64,000 bases of DNA from Microbacteriaceae bacterium PS02070 (GTDB lineage Bacteria > Actinomycetota > Actinomycetes > Actinomycetales > Microbacteriaceae). Both the position numbers and the translations under genes were made by a program. Shown here in pieces: positions 18,362-28,129 of this stretch. The notes beneath the pieces are model-generated. The model was not told the DNA's origin and made no database searches. It saw only the letters and a program-made list of their open reading frames with translations. The stretch's first letter is position 1. Each line of letters begins with the position of its first letter. The stretch covers positions 558,001-622,000 of the forward strand of contig JASCPE010000001.1 in the NCBI GenBank assembly GCA_029959865.1, read 5' to 3'.

Positions 18362-19821
18362 TGCAGAAGGAGCTTCGTCGTCTGAGCGGCGTGATGCTGG
18401 TGATGTTCCTCGCGCTGTTCGGTGCGCTGAGTTGGATCCAGGTCGTGCAGGCCCCCGACCTCAACACGAATGCACTCAACAAGCGCGCCCTGTACGCCGC
18501 GTATGAAGTGCAACGCGGATCGATCATCGCGGGCGACGAGGAGATCGCCTCCTCGGTGGCCAGCGACGACGTCTACAGCTGGCAACGCACCTACGTCGAC
18601 CCGGAGATGTGGGCACCGATCACGGGCTACATCAATCCTGTCCTCGGCTCGTCCCGCGGACTGGAACAGGCGATGAACCCGGCTCTGAGCGGAACCGACG
18701 ACACGCAGTTCTTCGCACGGCTGGAGCAGATCGTGACCGGCCAGTCGCCACGGGGATCGAACGTCCTGATCTCCGTCGATCCGGAGGCCCAACGCGCTGC
18801 GTACGAAGCGCTCGGTGACTACCAGGGAGCCGCGATCGCGATCGAGCCGGACACCGGGCGGATCCTCGCCCTCGTGACCAGCCCCAGCTACGACACGAAC
18901 CTGCTCGCCAGCCATGACTCCGAGGCGGTCAACCAGATCTACTCCGAGCTGGAGGCTGACCCAGGCGTTCCTCTGTGGGACCGCGCGATCGAGGGAAACC
19001 TCAACCCGCCGGGATCGACCTTCAAACTCGTGGTGGCTTCCGCGGCGCTCTCCTCCGGCGAGTACACGGCCGACTCCGAGTTTGACAACCCCGATTCCTT
19101 CACCCTGCCCGGCTCCAGCAGCGTCGTGCGAAACCACGACGGCGGAACGTGTGGTTCCGGGGACAAGACGACATTGGCCACGGCACTCCGACTCAGCTGC
19201 AATATCCCCATGGCCGAACTGGCGATCGAGCTCGGTGACGAGGCGATCCGCGAGGAGGCGAAGAAGTTCGGGTTCGATTCCAGCTTCAGCATCCCGATGA
19301 TCTCCGAAGCCGCTCAGTACCCGAGCGCGGCGCTCGATGACGCGCAGACGGGACTCACCGGCTTCGGGCAGGGCGATACGATCGCGCACCCCCTGCAGAT
19401 GGCGATGGTCGCCGCGGGCATCGCGAACGACGGCGTGGTCATGAACCCGCGCATCGTCGATTCGGTCGTGGCCCCCGACCTCACCGTGCAGCAGGAGTTC
19501 GACAACAGCGAGTTCAGCACGGCGATAACACCGGAGGTGGCGGAAGCGATGACCGAAATGATGGTCGCGAACGTCAGCGACGGTGCCGCCAGCGGTGCAA
19601 GAATAGAGGGCGTTGACGTCGCCGGGAAAACGGGAACCGCGGAACATGCGCCGGAGGATCCATACACACTGTGGTTCACCGGGTTCGCACCCGCAGATGA
19701 CCCTCAGGTCGCTGTCGCGGTCATGATCGAGGATGGCGGAGGCCTTGGGCAATCGGGAACGAGCAACGGAATCGCGGCCCCCATCGCGAAAAGAATCATT
19801 GAGGCGGTGTTGAGCGAATGA
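18361..19821 (+). CDS. pbpA: Class B penicillin-binding protein PbpA
   Basis: 486-aa transpeptidase with an N-terminal membrane anchor (about 11-30), a pedestal/dimerisation region and a C-terminal penicillin-binding domain. The active-site motifs are complete: S-T-F-K at 219-222 (PPGSTFKLV), S-C-N at about 279-281 and K-T-G-T at about 424-427. It crosslinks peptidoglycan made by RodA; actinobacterial PbpA is phosphorylated by PknB and functions in septation and elongation. The ATG of pknA overlaps its stop by 4 bp. Confidence 0.95.
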   Translation: MQKELRRLSGVMLVMFLALFGALSWIQVVQAPDLNTNALNKRALYAAYEVQRGSIIAGDEEIASSVASDDVYSWQRTYVDPEMWAPITGYINPVLGSSRGLEQAMNPALSGTDDTQFFARLEQIVTGQSPRGSNVLISVDPEAQRAAYEALGDYQGAAIAIEPDTGRILALVTSPSYDTNLLASHDSEAVNQIYSELEADPGVPLWDRAIEGNLNPPGSTFKLVVASAALSSGEYTADSEFDNPDSFTLPGSSSVVRNHDGGTCGSGDKTTLATALRLSCNIPMAELAIELGDEAIREEAKKFGFDSSFSIPMISEAAQYPSAALDDAQTGLTGFGQGDTIAHPLQMAMVAAGIANDGVVMNPRIVDSVVAPDLTVQQEFDNSEFSTAITPEVAEAMTEMMVANVSDGAASGARIEGVDVAGKTGTAEHAPEDPYTLWFTGFAPADDPQVAVAVMIEDGGGLGQSGTSNGIAAPIAKRIIEAVLSE

Positions 19822-21641
19822 GACCCACACAGGGTGTGAAGTTCGGTGGACGCTACGAACTGGACTCGCGCATCGCCATCGGCGGTATGGGCGAGGTCTG
19901 GGAAGCGACCGACCATGTGATCGGACGGACGGTCGCGATCAAGATCCTCAAAGACGAATACATGGGCGACCCGGGCTTCCTGGAGCGCTTCCGTGCGGAG
20001 GCTCGCCACGCCGCCCTCGTGAACCACGAAGGCATCGCCAGCGTGTTCGACTACGGCGAGGAGAACGGCTCCGCGTTCCTCGTGATGGAGCTCGTCCCGG
20101 GTGAGGCGCTCTCGACGATCATCGAACGAGACGGCACCCTGTCTTCGGACAAGACCCTCGACATCGTGGCCCAGACCGCGGCTGCCCTGCACGCCGCACA
20201 TGCCGCGGGCCTCGTCCACCGCGACATCAAGCCGGGGAACCTGCTGATCACGCCCGACGGTCGCGTGAAGATCACCGACTTCGGCATCGCTCGCATCGCC
20301 GACCAGGTTCCGCTCACCGCGACCGGACAGGTCATGGGAACGGTTCAGTACCTCTCCCCCGAGCAGGCCTCTGGCCACGCGGCATCGCCCGCAACCGACA
20401 TCTACTCGCTCGGGATCGTTGCGTACGAGTGTCTTGCCGGAAAGCGGCCGTTCACCGGTGAGTCGCAGGTCGCGATCGCGATGGCGCAGATCAACGACAC
20501 GCCTCCCCCGCTGCCGCCGAGCGTTCCCGAGCCGGTCCAGAACCTGGTGCTCGCGATGCTCGCGAAGAAGCCCGAGGAGCGTCCCGCCTCGACCGCCGCG
20601 GTTTCCCGTGCGGCCACCGCGCTGCGTCGTGGTGATCTGTCGGCGGCCATCGCCGCGGTCCCCGCGATCGCAGGCTCTGTCACCGCCGACGAGATGACGC
20701 AGTTGCTCACTCCGGGTGATGAAGACACGACTCGGTTGCTGCCCGCAGGTGGGGGGACCGGTGCGGGCGCTGCGGCGACGACTATGCGCCCGGCCACCGC
20801 TCAGCAATCCGCGCCTCCGAAGAAGAAGAAGCGCAGTCCCTGGACCTGGCCGCTCATCGCACTCATCGCGATCCTGGCCATCGTGATTGGCGGCACCGTG
20901 TTCGCGGTCCTCAACCAGGGCGATCCGGAACCCGATCCGGCGACTCCGACGTCGGCTCAACCGTCTTCCCCATCGTCCGAGCCGGAACCGACCGAACCGT
21001 CGGAGACACCCGACACCGAAGAAGTGAACGTCGACGCTCTCGGGCTGGAGGGCATGAACTGCGGCGACGCCGAATCGCGCCTGCGTGGCGAGGGGTTCAG
21101 CTCGGTCGAGTGCGTGGACGGAAACGCCGCACAGTCTGAGGACGACGTCAACGTCGTCTACGACGTGAGCCCGGGGGGCAATGTCCCCGTCGACCAGGCG
21201 ATCACTCTCACCCGCTATTCCGCGGTCGCTGCAATCGACGCGCCCGCTGCCCCGCGGTTCGCCTCCGGAGAGAGCTTCCCCCTCGAACAGGGCGCCACCG
21301 ATGACGTCACCTGGAAGCGCTTCGACGGGTGCCCGAGCGGCTGGGAGCCCACTGCCTACAACCTCACGGCGATCGGCGGTACCTTCAGCGGTGGGGGAAC
21401 GACACTGTCGGTCGGCGACGTGCGCAGCGCCACCGTCACGGCGGGTACCGACAGTTCGGTGTTGGCCGTCTCGTACACGGTCACGTGCACCTCTGGTGAC
21501 GGAGTAACGCGCGAATCGCCGGTCTCGCCCGAGGTCACCACCACGATCGTCGCACCCGCCGAAACCACCGAGCCCGGTGGCGAGGAAACCACCCCGCCCA
21601 CGGAGGGCGAGGGTGAGGGTGATTCGGACACGGGCGCGTAG
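19818..21641 (+). CDS. pknA: Ser/Thr protein kinase PknA-like with extracytoplasmic PASTA-like domain
   Basis: 607-aa receptor-type kinase. Kinase domain about 12-270: GGMGEV loop, Lys42 (VAIKIL), catalytic HRDIKPGN (134-141), DFG (154-156) and an activation loop ending in [10 protein letters not shown]. After a low-complexity linker and a basic KKKKR stretch a transmembrane helix sits at about 343-364. The outside part has an acidic Pro/Ser/Glu linker, one PASTA-like unit (about 404-470) and a C-terminal beta-rich domain with a Thr/Glu/Gly tail. Longer outside than mycobacterial PknA. Confidence 0.92.
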   Translation: MRPTQGVKFGGRYELDSRIAIGGMGEVWEATDHVIGRTVAIKILKDEYMGDPGFLERFRAEARHAALVNHEGIASVFDYGEENGSAFLVMELVPGEALSTIIERDGTLSSDKTLDIVAQTAAALHAAHAAGLVHRDIKPGNLLITPDGRVKITDFGIARIADQVPLTATGQVMGTVQYLSPEQASGHAASPATDIYSLGIVAYECLAGKRPFTGESQVAIAMAQINDTPPPLPPSVPEPVQNLVLAMLAKKPEERPASTAAVSRAATALRRGDLSAAIAAVPAIAGSVTADEMTQLLTPGDEDTTRLLPAGGGTGAGAAATTMRPATAQQSAPPKKKKRSPWTWPLIALIAILAIVIGGTVFAVLNQGDPEPDPATPTSAQPSSPSSEPEPTEPSETPDTEEVNVDALGLEGMNCGDAESRLRGEGFSSVECVDGNAAQSEDDVNVVYDVSPGGNVPVDQAITLTRYSAVAAIDAPAAPRFASGESFPLEQGATDDVTWKRFDGCPSGWEPTAYNLTAIGGTFSGGGTTLSVGDVRSATVTAGTDSSVLAVSYTVTCTSGDGVTRESPVSPEVTTTIVAPAETTEPGGEETTPPTEGEGEGDSDTGA

Positions 21642-21733
21642 GCGCGGGCGACGCCGGTGACGTGGGCTGAGGCCCTTCACCGGCGCGCGGTTCGCCTTCG
21701 ACTAGGCTGAACGGGTATCAGCCAGGGGGTGAA

Positions 21734-23512
21734 GTGTCCGCTCAATCGCGAACTCTGTCCGGCCGTTACCGTGTCGACGCCCTCATCGGGCGTGGCGGCA
21801 TGGCAACGGTCTACCGCGGTGTCGATCTGACGCTGGACCGCACGGTCGCGATCAAGATCCTCAAGCGCGACCTGGCTGAGGACGAGGCTTTTCGCACCCG
21901 CTTCCGCATGGAGGCCCAGTCCGCCTCGCGCATGTCACACCCCGCGATCGTGCGCGTATTCGACGCGGGTGAGGACTCCGAGACCGACGCCGACGGCACC
22001 GTTCATGCCGTGCCCTACATCGTCATGGAACTGGTCGACGGACGCCTTCTCAAAGACATCATCGCCGACGGGCCCGTCGAGATCCGCGAGGCTGTGCGCT
22101 ACACCGACGGCATTCTCGAAGCTCTCGAGTACTCCCACCGCGCGGGCGTGATTCACCGCGACATCAAGCCCGGCAATGTCATGGTCACGCCGTCGGGGCA
22201 GGTCAAGGTCATGGATTTCGGCATCGCGCGCGCGGTGTCCGACTCGTCCTCGACGGTCGCCGAGACCACGACCATCATCGGAACCGCCGCGTACTTCTCG
22301 CCCGAGCAAGCCAAGGGCGAGCCCGTCGACGCACGTGCCGATGTGTACTCGGCCGGCATCGTGCTCTACGAACTCCTCACCGGAAAGCAGCCCTTCCGCG
22401 GGGAAAGCCCCGTTGCGGTCGCCTACCAGCACGTCAGCGAGGCGCCTGTCCCGCCGTCCGAGATCGTGGACACAGTGCCGCGGACCTTCGACACTCTCGT
22501 GTTGCGCGCCCTGGCGAAGGATCCGTACCAGCGCTTCCACGACGCCGCGTCTTTCCGGGAGGCGCTGGATGCGACTGCGGCGGGGCGCGAGCCGTCCCGG
22601 CGTCAGGTCGACACGATGTCGCACAAGCTCTACGGACCCGACCCGCGGACGGCAGCACAGACCGAGCGCTCCCTGCGGCAGCTCAGCTCCGACACGACGA
22701 TGCGCCGCACCCAAACCGGTCCCCCGGTCGCCTGGATCTGGACCGGGGTGGTCCTGGTCGGGGTGCTGTTGGTCGCACTCTTCATCTGGATGCTGAACTT
22801 CAACCAGGCAGACCCCGATGATGTCAGCACCGCGCGGGCGATCCCGGACGTGGTCGAGCTGACGTTCGAACGCGCCAGCGAGCTGCTCACGGCAGAGGAG
22901 CTGGAGGTGTCCCGGGTCGACGAAGCGAGCGCGGAGATCGCCGAGGGTCATGTCACCCGCACCGATCCCGGCGCCGGCGTGAATGTCGAGCCCGGCCAGA
23001 TCGTGACCGTGTACGTGTCCACTGGCCAGGAGCTGGCGAGCGTCCCGGTGCTGGAGGGGCTCTCCCGATCTGAAGCAACAGACGCCCTCGAAGACGCGGG
23101 GCTGCGCCTCGGGACGGTGACGACGCAGAACGACCCCAACCTGGCAGAGGGCATCGTCATCAGCGCCAGCGCGAACGAGGGCGACGAGATTCCCGAAGGC
23201 AGCTCCGTCAACCTGACTGTGGCCAGCGGTGTCGTGATCCTCGATGACCTCACCGGGTGGCGCGCCGACGCCGCCGAGCGCGAGCTCGGCTCGGAAAGGA
23301 TGGGTCTGGATCCGGTGATCGTGGAGGACGCCACCTGTGAAGCATCGGCAGAGCCGATCGTCGTCTCCCAATCTCGGGCCCCGGGCGAGGTCCCGATCCA
23401 CTCGACCGTAGAGCTGACCGTGTGCACCGGTGCGGCAGGGACCGAGGAGGGCGGCGAGGGAGACACTCCGCCTGCCGAGGAAGAGCCCCCCGCCGAGGGC
23501 GAAGAAGGCTAG
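21734..23512 (+). CDS. pknB: Ser/Thr protein kinase PknB with PASTA repeats
   Basis: 592-aa receptor kinase that senses cell-wall fragments or lipid II. Kinase domain about 9-270: GRGGMATVYRG, Lys41, [17 protein letters not shown] and GTAAYFSPEQ. A transmembrane helix lies at about 334-355, followed by three PASTA repeats: IPDVVELTFERASELL, VPVLEGLSRSEATDAL and LDDLTGWRADAAEREL, then an acidic Glu/Pro tail. GTG start at 21734 behind GGGGTGA. 92 bp after pknA; its stop overlaps the convergent pabA by 3 bp. Confidence 0.95.
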   Translation: MSAQSRTLSGRYRVDALIGRGGMATVYRGVDLTLDRTVAIKILKRDLAEDEAFRTRFRMEAQSASRMSHPAIVRVFDAGEDSETDADGTVHAVPYIVMELVDGRLLKDIIADGPVEIREAVRYTDGILEALEYSHRAGVIHRDIKPGNVMVTPSGQVKVMDFGIARAVSDSSSTVAETTTIIGTAAYFSPEQAKGEPVDARADVYSAGIVLYELLTGKQPFRGESPVAVAYQHVSEAPVPPSEIVDTVPRTFDTLVLRALAKDPYQRFHDAASFREALDATAAGREPSRRQVDTMSHKLYGPDPRTAAQTERSLRQLSSDTTMRRTQTGPPVAWIWTGVVLVGVLLVALFIWMLNFNQADPDDVSTARAIPDVVELTFERASELLTAEELEVSRVDEASAEIAEGHVTRTDPGAGVNVEPGQIVTVYVSTGQELASVPVLEGLSRSEATDALEDAGLRLGTVTTQNDPNLAEGIVISASANEGDEIPEGSSVNLTVASGVVILDDLTGWRADAAERELGSERMGLDPVIVEDATCEASAEPIVVSQSRAPGEVPIHSTVELTVCTGAAGTEEGGEGDTPPAEEEPPAEGEEG

Positions 23513-24141
23513 GCGCGTAACGGGCGAAGGCGTGCGCCCACCCGGGCAGCGCCGTCCAGACCGGTCCGCTCGAGCCAGTTCCCCAGGAGCAGGTGCCCGT
23601 GCTCGGTCAGCACGCTTTCGGGATGGAACTGAACGCCCCAGATCGGTTGCGACCGGTGGGCGATACCCATGATCACCCCGGCGTGCGTCTGTGCGGTGAC
23701 GATGAGCTGGTCAGGAAGGGTCTCCGGCACGATCGCGAGCGAGTGATAACGCGTGGCTGCGAAGGGTGACGGGATGTTCTGAAAGGGCACTTCTCCCCGG
23801 TGCTCGACGGGAGACGTCAGTCCATGCAGCAGTTCTGGGGCGCTGTCGATCCGCGCGCCGAATGCCTCGGCGATCGCCTGGTGACCAAGGCACACACCCA
23901 GAAGCGGAGTGCCGGATCCCGCACACGCGAGGACGACCGGGATCGACGCACCCGCGTCCGCCGGCGTCCCCGGTCCTGGGGAGATCAGTACCCCGTCGTA
24001 CCCGGCGAGCGCGGCAGCGAGGTTTTCTCCCATGTCATCCGCCTCGACGAGGTGGGTGAGCGCCCCGAGCTGCTGAAGGTAGCCCTCCAGGGTGTGCACG
24101 AAGCTGTCGTGATTGTCGACGACGAGAATCCGCGTGCTCAC
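23509..24141 (-). CDS. pabA: Glutamine amidotransferase, aminodeoxychorismate/anthranilate synthase component II
   Basis: 210-aa class I glutamine amidotransferase that supplies ammonia for p-aminobenzoate (folate) or anthranilate synthesis. Triad Cys84 (GVCLGHQ), His173 and Glu175 (QFHPESVL); oxyanion strand SPGPGTP at 54-60. No component I gene is nearby, as in the conserved actinobacterial near-origin locus where the gene is often labelled trpG or pabA. The GTG start at 24141 overlaps the stop of the small membrane gene upstream (GTGA). Confidence 0.9.
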   Translation of the reverse strand: MSTRILVVDNHDSFVHTLEGYLQQLGALTHLVEADDMGENLAAALAGYDGVLISPGPGTPADAGASIPVVLACAGSGTPLLGVCLGHQAIAEAFGARIDSAPELLHGLTSPVEHRGEVPFQNIPSPFAATRYHSLAIVPETLPDQLIVTAQTHAGVIMGIAHRSQPIWGVQFHPESVLTEHGHLLLGNWLERTGLDGAARVGARLRPLRA

Positions 24142-24293
24142 CCGACCGTCGACTCCTCGGGAATGAAGACCGTTCCCACCCAAGGGAAGACCCAGAAGAA
24201 GAGGGCATAGACGACGGCCGCCGCCGCGACCAGCAGGATCAACACCCGCACCCACCACGGGCCGGGCAGGATCCGCCATAATGCCGCGTACAT
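24138..24293 (-). CDS. 51-aa single-pass membrane protein between sortase and pabA
   Basis: A small gene starting at ATG 24293, 1 bp inside the sortase stop, and ending in a GTGA overlap with pabA. The protein is MYAALWRILPGPWWVR, then one hydrophobic helix (about 16-44, rich in Val/Ala/Phe/Trp) and a short acidic tail ending EESTVG. Tight coupling on both sides makes it a genuine gene. I do not recognise a named family; a helper for the sortase or kinase locus is only a guess. Confidence 0.75.
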   Translation of the reverse strand: MYAALWRILPGPWWVRVLILLVAAAAVVYALFFWVFPWVGTVFIPEESTVG

Positions 24294-25036
24294 CAGGGCG
24301 CCGCCTCGGTCAGCGATGACGGCGGCCCGTCACCGCGGGGGGTGAACTCGTCAAAGACGGCGTACGCGATGATGCGCTCGAGCATGTTCAGCTTGGGTGC
24401 GCAGCTGGTGAGGGTGAGAAGGCGCTGCTGGGGTTCCACGCCCGCCTGCTGCGGCACGGGTGCGAGCACATCGACCTGGCTCGCCTGAACGTACTCAAGA
24501 GTCCGGAATCGGTACGTGTACCAGCCGTCGGTCGTCTCAATCACGATGGGATCGCCCACCACAAGCGTGTCGATGGGATCGAACGGTGCGCCGGAGGTCC
24601 ATCGATGCGCGGCGTACGCGGTGTTGCCGATGTCTCCGGGCAGGGCGGTGTCCGGGTAGTGCCCAATTCGCCCGTCATCAAGGATCCCGGCCTTAGATAT
24701 CCCCTCGGCGATCTCGAACTGCCATTCCGAACCGAAGCGCGGAACGTGCATGACTCCGACCGTCTCCCCCTCAGCAACTGGGCTGGGAACGGGTACCTCG
24801 TCGGCGGACGTGTCGATGCCGGGGCTTCCCTCGGCGGTCCATTCGTCCTGCCACGCCTGGCTGACTGCCTCCGCGTCGGCCGTCTTCTGGGCGCCGATGA
24901 TGCGGTCGCCTATCCAGAGCTGCCAGCCAAAGAACAACAAGACGATGATCCCCGCCGTGATCAGCAACTCGCCGACGACACCCGCGATCCGTGCCCCGGG
25001 CGACGTCCGTTGACGCTGTTGTGTCACGTGAGCCAC
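24293..25036 (-). CDS. Class E sortase
   Basis: 247-aa transpeptidase that anchors surface proteins to peptidoglycan. An N-terminal signal-anchor helix (about 18-41) precedes the sortase beta-barrel. Catalytic residues: His144 (YAAHRW), Cys212 (LTLTSC) and Arg221 (ERIIAY). The genomic position between pabA and crgA is the standard class E sortase locus of high-GC actinobacteria; class E enzymes recognise LAxTG-type signals. Start taken as GTG 25036; a GTG at 25027 is also possible. Confidence 0.92.
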   Translation of the reverse strand: MAHVTQQRQRTSPGARIAGVVGELLITAGIIVLLFFGWQLWIGDRIIGAQKTADAEAVSQAWQDEWTAEGSPGIDTSADEVPVPSPVAEGETVGVMHVPRFGSEWQFEIAEGISKAGILDDGRIGHYPDTALPGDIGNTAYAAHRWTSGAPFDPIDTLVVGDPIVIETTDGWYTYRFRTLEYVQASQVDVLAPVPQQAGVEPQQRLLTLTSCAPKLNMLERIIAYAVFDEFTPRGDGPPSSLTEAAP

Positions 25037-25090
25037 ACCCGGGAGTCTAGCCCGCGTGGGGAGAGGGGACCCGGCGGCTAGAATCGGGAT

Positions 25091-25330
25091 ATGGCACGTT
25101 CAGATCAGGGCGACGAGCACCTCGCCGAGCACAACGAGGGCGAGCCTGCGCCCAACCCCGTATGGTTCAAGCCGATCATGCTGGGGCTGATGATCATCGG
25201 CCTTATCTGGGTCCTCGTTTTCTACCTCAGCAACGGGATCTATCCCATTCCCGGACTCGGCGGCTTCAACCTCGCCATCGGCTTCGGGATCGCCTTCATC
25301 GGCTTCTTGATGACCACCCGCTGGCGCTAG
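25091..25330 (+). CDS. crgA: CrgA cell division protein
   Basis: 79-aa protein with an acidic N-terminal tail and two transmembrane helices (about 29-48 and 60-76), ending TTRWR. Length, the NPVWFKPIM entry into helix 1 and the NGIYPIPGLGGFN loop are characteristic of CrgA, which recruits FtsZ, PBPs and other divisome parts in actinobacteria. Divergent from the sortase with a 54-bp intergenic region. Confidence 0.95.
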   Translation: MARSDQGDEHLAEHNEGEPAPNPVWFKPIMLGLMIIGLIWVLVFYLSNGIYPIPGLGGFNLAIGFGIAFIGFLMTTRWR

Positions 25331-25380
25331 GAATCACACGCGTGTAATTCTCCCCAACTGGGGATGAAGCTGTGGATAAC

Positions 25381-26259
25381 TCAGCCCAGAAGGGCGGGAG
25401 CAGCCACGAGCAACCCGATCAGCGCCACAGCCGTCAGAGACAGCAACGCCGCCTGCATGCCGCGCTGGTTGAGTCGTTTCGTCTTGACCAGGATGAACCC
25501 GACGAGGAAACCGGCCAGCAGTCCGCCGACGTGACCCTGCCACGAGATCTGCAACGATCCGCCCAGGAGCGTCGGCAGGAACGTGATGACGAGGTTGATC
25601 GCGAGGATCACTGCGATCCCCTTGATGTTGGCGTTCAGGTGCCGACCGATCACGAGCGTCGCGCCGAAGAGACCGAAGATCGCACCGGACGCACCGACCA
25701 CCGACGTGTCGAACCCGAAGAGCACGACCATCACGGATCCGCCGAGTCCGCTGAGTAGGTAGAGCACGACGAACCTCAGCCGCCCAATGAGGGGCTCGAG
25801 CGTTCGTCCCATCAACCACAACGCGAACATGTTCAGCAGCAGGTGCCAGATGCCGCCGTGGACGAGGAGCACGGTCAGGAGACGCCACGGCTCGAAGTAA
25901 CCGAACAGCTGCGGGTACAGCAACGGAGGAAACAGTGCGAAGGACTGCGTGAGGAAAGGACCGATGCCGGGGAAGAGCTGCAGTACGGACACGAGCGACG
26001 TGATCGCGATGATGACGTAGGTCGCCACCGGTCGGATGTCACGTGCACGGTAGACCGAAGCACCCTGCGAGATGCGCGTCACCTTGGCGTTCTTAGCCTG
26101 CTCCCCTTGGCATTCGGGACAGATCACGCCCACCGGGAGCTGCGTCTGGCATTCCGCACACACGGTGCGCAGGCACCGCTGACACAGCACGAAGCTCTGC
26201 CGGTCGGGGTGTCGATAACAGAAGTTCTCCGGGTTCGACCGGTAGTCGCTCGTGGTCAC
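25381..26259 (-). CDS. Rhomboid-family intramembrane serine protease with N-terminal zinc-binding module
   Basis: 292-aa membrane protease. Catalytic dyad Ser191 in GASGAIFG and His243 in GHVGG; HGGIWHLLLNM is the conserved helix-2 region. About six or seven transmembrane helices follow. The first 50 residues are a cysteine-rich putative zinc-binding module (Cys14, Cys26, Cys29, Cys34, Cys37, Cys47, Cys50) of the kind found on actinobacterial rhomboids. GTG start at 26259. Three bases downstream of ppiA on the same strand, so probably co-transcribed. Confidence 0.92.
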   Translation of the reverse strand: MTTSDYRSNPENFCYRHPDRQSFVLCQRCLRTVCAECQTQLPVGVICPECQGEQAKNAKVTRISQGASVYRARDIRPVATYVIIAITSLVSVLQLFPGIGPFLTQSFALFPPLLYPQLFGYFEPWRLLTVLLVHGGIWHLLLNMFALWLMGRTLEPLIGRLRFVVLYLLSGLGGSVMVVLFGFDTSVVGASGAIFGLFGATLVIGRHLNANIKGIAVILAINLVITFLPTLLGGSLQISWQGHVGGLLAGFLVGFILVKTKRLNQRGMQAALLSLTAVALIGLLVAAPALLG

Positions 26260-26262
26260 GCG

Positions 26263-26820
26263 TCAGGCGTCGGTGACGTCAATCGAGGTGATCACGACGG
26301 GCTCGACCGGACGGTCGCCTGCACCGGTGGGGACGGCGCCGATCGCGTCGACCACGGCGCGGGAGTCATCATCGGCAACCTCACCGAAGATCGTGTGCTT
26401 GCCCTGCAGCCACGGGGTCGGGTCGGTCGTGATGAAGAACTGCGAGCCGTTCGTGCCCTCCGGCTGTCCGGTGATCGCGTTGCGACGCAACCCGGCATTG
26501 GCCATTGCAAGCAAGTATGGCTTCTGGAAGGTCAGCTCGGGGCTGATCTCGTCATTGAAGGTGTAACCGGGTCCGCCGACACCCTGCCCGAGGGGATCGC
26601 CGCCCTGAATCATGAAGCCGGGGATGATGCGGTGGAAGATGACGTCCTTATACAGCGGGCCCTCGCCGGGCTTGCCGGTGGCAGGATCGGTCCATTCACC
26701 GGACCCATCGGACAGACCCACGAAGTTCTTCACCGTCCGCGGTGCCTGGTCACCGTAGAGATTGACTTTGATGTCACCGTGGTTGGTGTGGATGTTCGCG
26801 ACAGCGCTGTGTTGAGGCAT
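26263..26820 (-). CDS. ppiA: Cyclophilin-type peptidyl-prolyl cis-trans isomerase
   Basis: 185-aa cytoplasmic cyclophilin. Family blocks: VIFHRIIPGFMIQGGDP (catalytic Arg and Phe/Met region), GSQFFITTDPTPWLQGKHTIFG and the N-terminal INLYGDQAP-like strand (here VNLYGDQAPRTVKNFV). No signal peptide. It assists prolyl isomerisation in folding. Equivalent in place to mycobacterial Rv0009. Confidence 0.95.
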   Translation of the reverse strand: MPQHSAVANIHTNHGDIKVNLYGDQAPRTVKNFVGLSDGSGEWTDPATGKPGEGPLYKDVIFHRIIPGFMIQGGDPLGQGVGGPGYTFNDEISPELTFQKPYLLAMANAGLRRNAITGQPEGTNGSQFFITTDPTPWLQGKHTIFGEVADDDSRAVVDAIGAVPTGAGDRPVEPVVITSIDVTDA

Positions 26821-26907
26821 ACTGACATTCTCTCACCTGACACCAGGGTTCATGCCCGGGCGGTCTGGCAAGATGGAGTGAAAGAACTCCACAACATAGG
26901 AGGACCT

Positions 26908-27453
26908 GTGAGCCTTACTCGCAAGCGCAAGAAGGAACTTCGGAAGCTTCAGCACCAGGCTGAGACGCTTTGGGAGGCCCAGCAGGCTGTTCTCGGACAG
27001 GCTGGAAAGATCGCGAAAGAAGCGGGCCGTCAGGTCGGCAAGTACAACCGTGAAGAGGTCGTTCCGACACTCAAGGACGGCGTCGACCGTGTGTCCACGG
27101 TGTCGCGCGACGTCTACAACAACCGTGTCCTGCCCGCCGCGGGCGCCGTCGTCGGCTCCGCCCTGGGCGTCTGGGACGCTGCCAACGATAAGCGCGAACG
27201 ACTCGCTGCCGGTCGTGGTTTCGGCGATGTCGACTTCAGCAAGATCTCCAAGAAGGCGGAGAAAGAGGCCAGCAAGTTCAGCAAGCGCTACCAGGCCGCC
27301 GCTCCGAAGAAGTCGATCTCTGCGGGCGGCGTGATCGCCATCGTCCTCGGCGTCGCTGCTGCAGCCGGTGTCCTGTATGCCGCCTGGCAGACGCTCCGCG
27401 CCGATGACGAGCTCTGGGTCGCGGACGACCCGCTGCGCGCCCCCGAGGCGTGA
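26908..27453 (+). CDS. Hypothetical protein with basic coiled N-terminus and C-terminal membrane helix
   Basis: 181-aa protein, GTG start at 26908 behind AGGAGGACC. The N-terminal 50 residues are strongly basic and helical (LTRKRKKELRKLQHQAETLW). The middle is charged; a helix at about 141-160 (GGVIAIVLGVAAAAGVLYAAW) is followed by RADDELWVADDP. This last segment resembles the C-terminus of the tiny DLW-39 proteins found near tRNA-Ala in actinobacteria. Function unknown. The YbaK gene begins in a GTGA overlap with its stop. Confidence 0.75.
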   Translation: MSLTRKRKKELRKLQHQAETLWEAQQAVLGQAGKIAKEAGRQVGKYNREEVVPTLKDGVDRVSTVSRDVYNNRVLPAAGAVVGSALGVWDAANDKRERLAAGRGFGDVDFSKISKKAEKEASKFSKRYQAAAPKKSISAGGVIAIVLGVAAAAGVLYAAWQTLRADDELWVADDPLRAPEA

Positions 27454-27926
27454 GCTCAGACCCCCTCGCGCGAGTCCGCACGGCAGCAGCCGAGCAGGGA
27501 CTCGATATCGAACTACGCGAACGGCCTCCGGCAGCAAGTCTGCCGGAGGCCGCTGCGTTGCTCGGAATCGAACCGCGCGACATTGTGAAGACCCTCGTCG
27601 TCAAGAGACACGACGACACGTACCTCTTCGCCCTCGTCCCCGGAGACCGTGCCATCTCCTGGCCGAAACTGCGCGCTGTCGTGGGTGTCAACAAGCTGCG
27701 TCTCCCCCAGCCCGAGCTTGCGTTGGCAGCCACCGGTTATGAACGCGGCACGATCGTACCGATCGGGAGTACGACCGACTGGCCCGTGTACGCGGATTCC
27801 TCGATCGTCGGCCAGCGCATCGCGATGGGCGCCGGCGCGCACGGGTACAGCCTCTTCGTCGACGCTGACGCCCTCATCGACGCCTACAGCGCAACCGTCG
27901 CGGACATCACTCAGCCCCTGGAGTGA
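27450..27926 (+). CDS. YbaK/EbsC-family aminoacyl-tRNA deacylase
   Basis: 158-aa single-domain deacylase of the YbaK/ProX fold. Visible blocks: DIVKTLVVKRHDDTYLFALV, which carries the catalytic Lys region, and GYERGTIVPIGS plus GAHGYSLFVD near the C-terminus. Free-standing members hydrolyse mischarged tRNA such as Cys-tRNA(Pro) or Ala-tRNA(Pro). GTG start overlaps the preceding gene by 4 bp. Confidence 0.88.
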   Translation: MSSDPLARVRTAAAEQGLDIELRERPPAASLPEAAALLGIEPRDIVKTLVVKRHDDTYLFALVPGDRAISWPKLRAVVGVNKLRLPQPELALAATGYERGTIVPIGSTTDWPVYADSSIVGQRIAMGAGAHGYSLFVDADALIDAYSATVADITQPLE

Positions 27927-27927
27927 G

Positions 27928-28119
27928 GTGGCCCTCCTCGAATCCCTCCGCGACGCGGTGCGTTCGGGAGGCGACCCCATCCGCGCTCGCGCCCAGCGTG
28001 CCTATATGAAGTCGGCGTTGCCGTACCGCGGGCACAGCTCTCCCGAGCTTCGCGACCTTGTGAATTACCACGCATCTCTCGCTCCCCCGAGCCGACGCGA
28101 GGCCGCCAAGCATCTCTGA
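27928..28119 (+). pseudogene. Truncated DNA alkylation repair protein (AlkD-like), N-terminus only
   Basis: 63 codons from GTG 27928 resemble the start of AlkD-type DNA glycosylases: LLESLRDAVRSGGDP, RAQRAYMKSALPYRG and a SSPELRDL helix. Family proteins exceed 200 residues with repeated HEAT-like helices, so only the first tenth to quarter is left. The frame then ends at 28117-28119 and a convergent NUDIX gene follows. A separate small gene is possible, but a deletion remnant is more likely. Confidence 0.6.
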
Positions 28120-28129
28120 TCGCCGCGCG

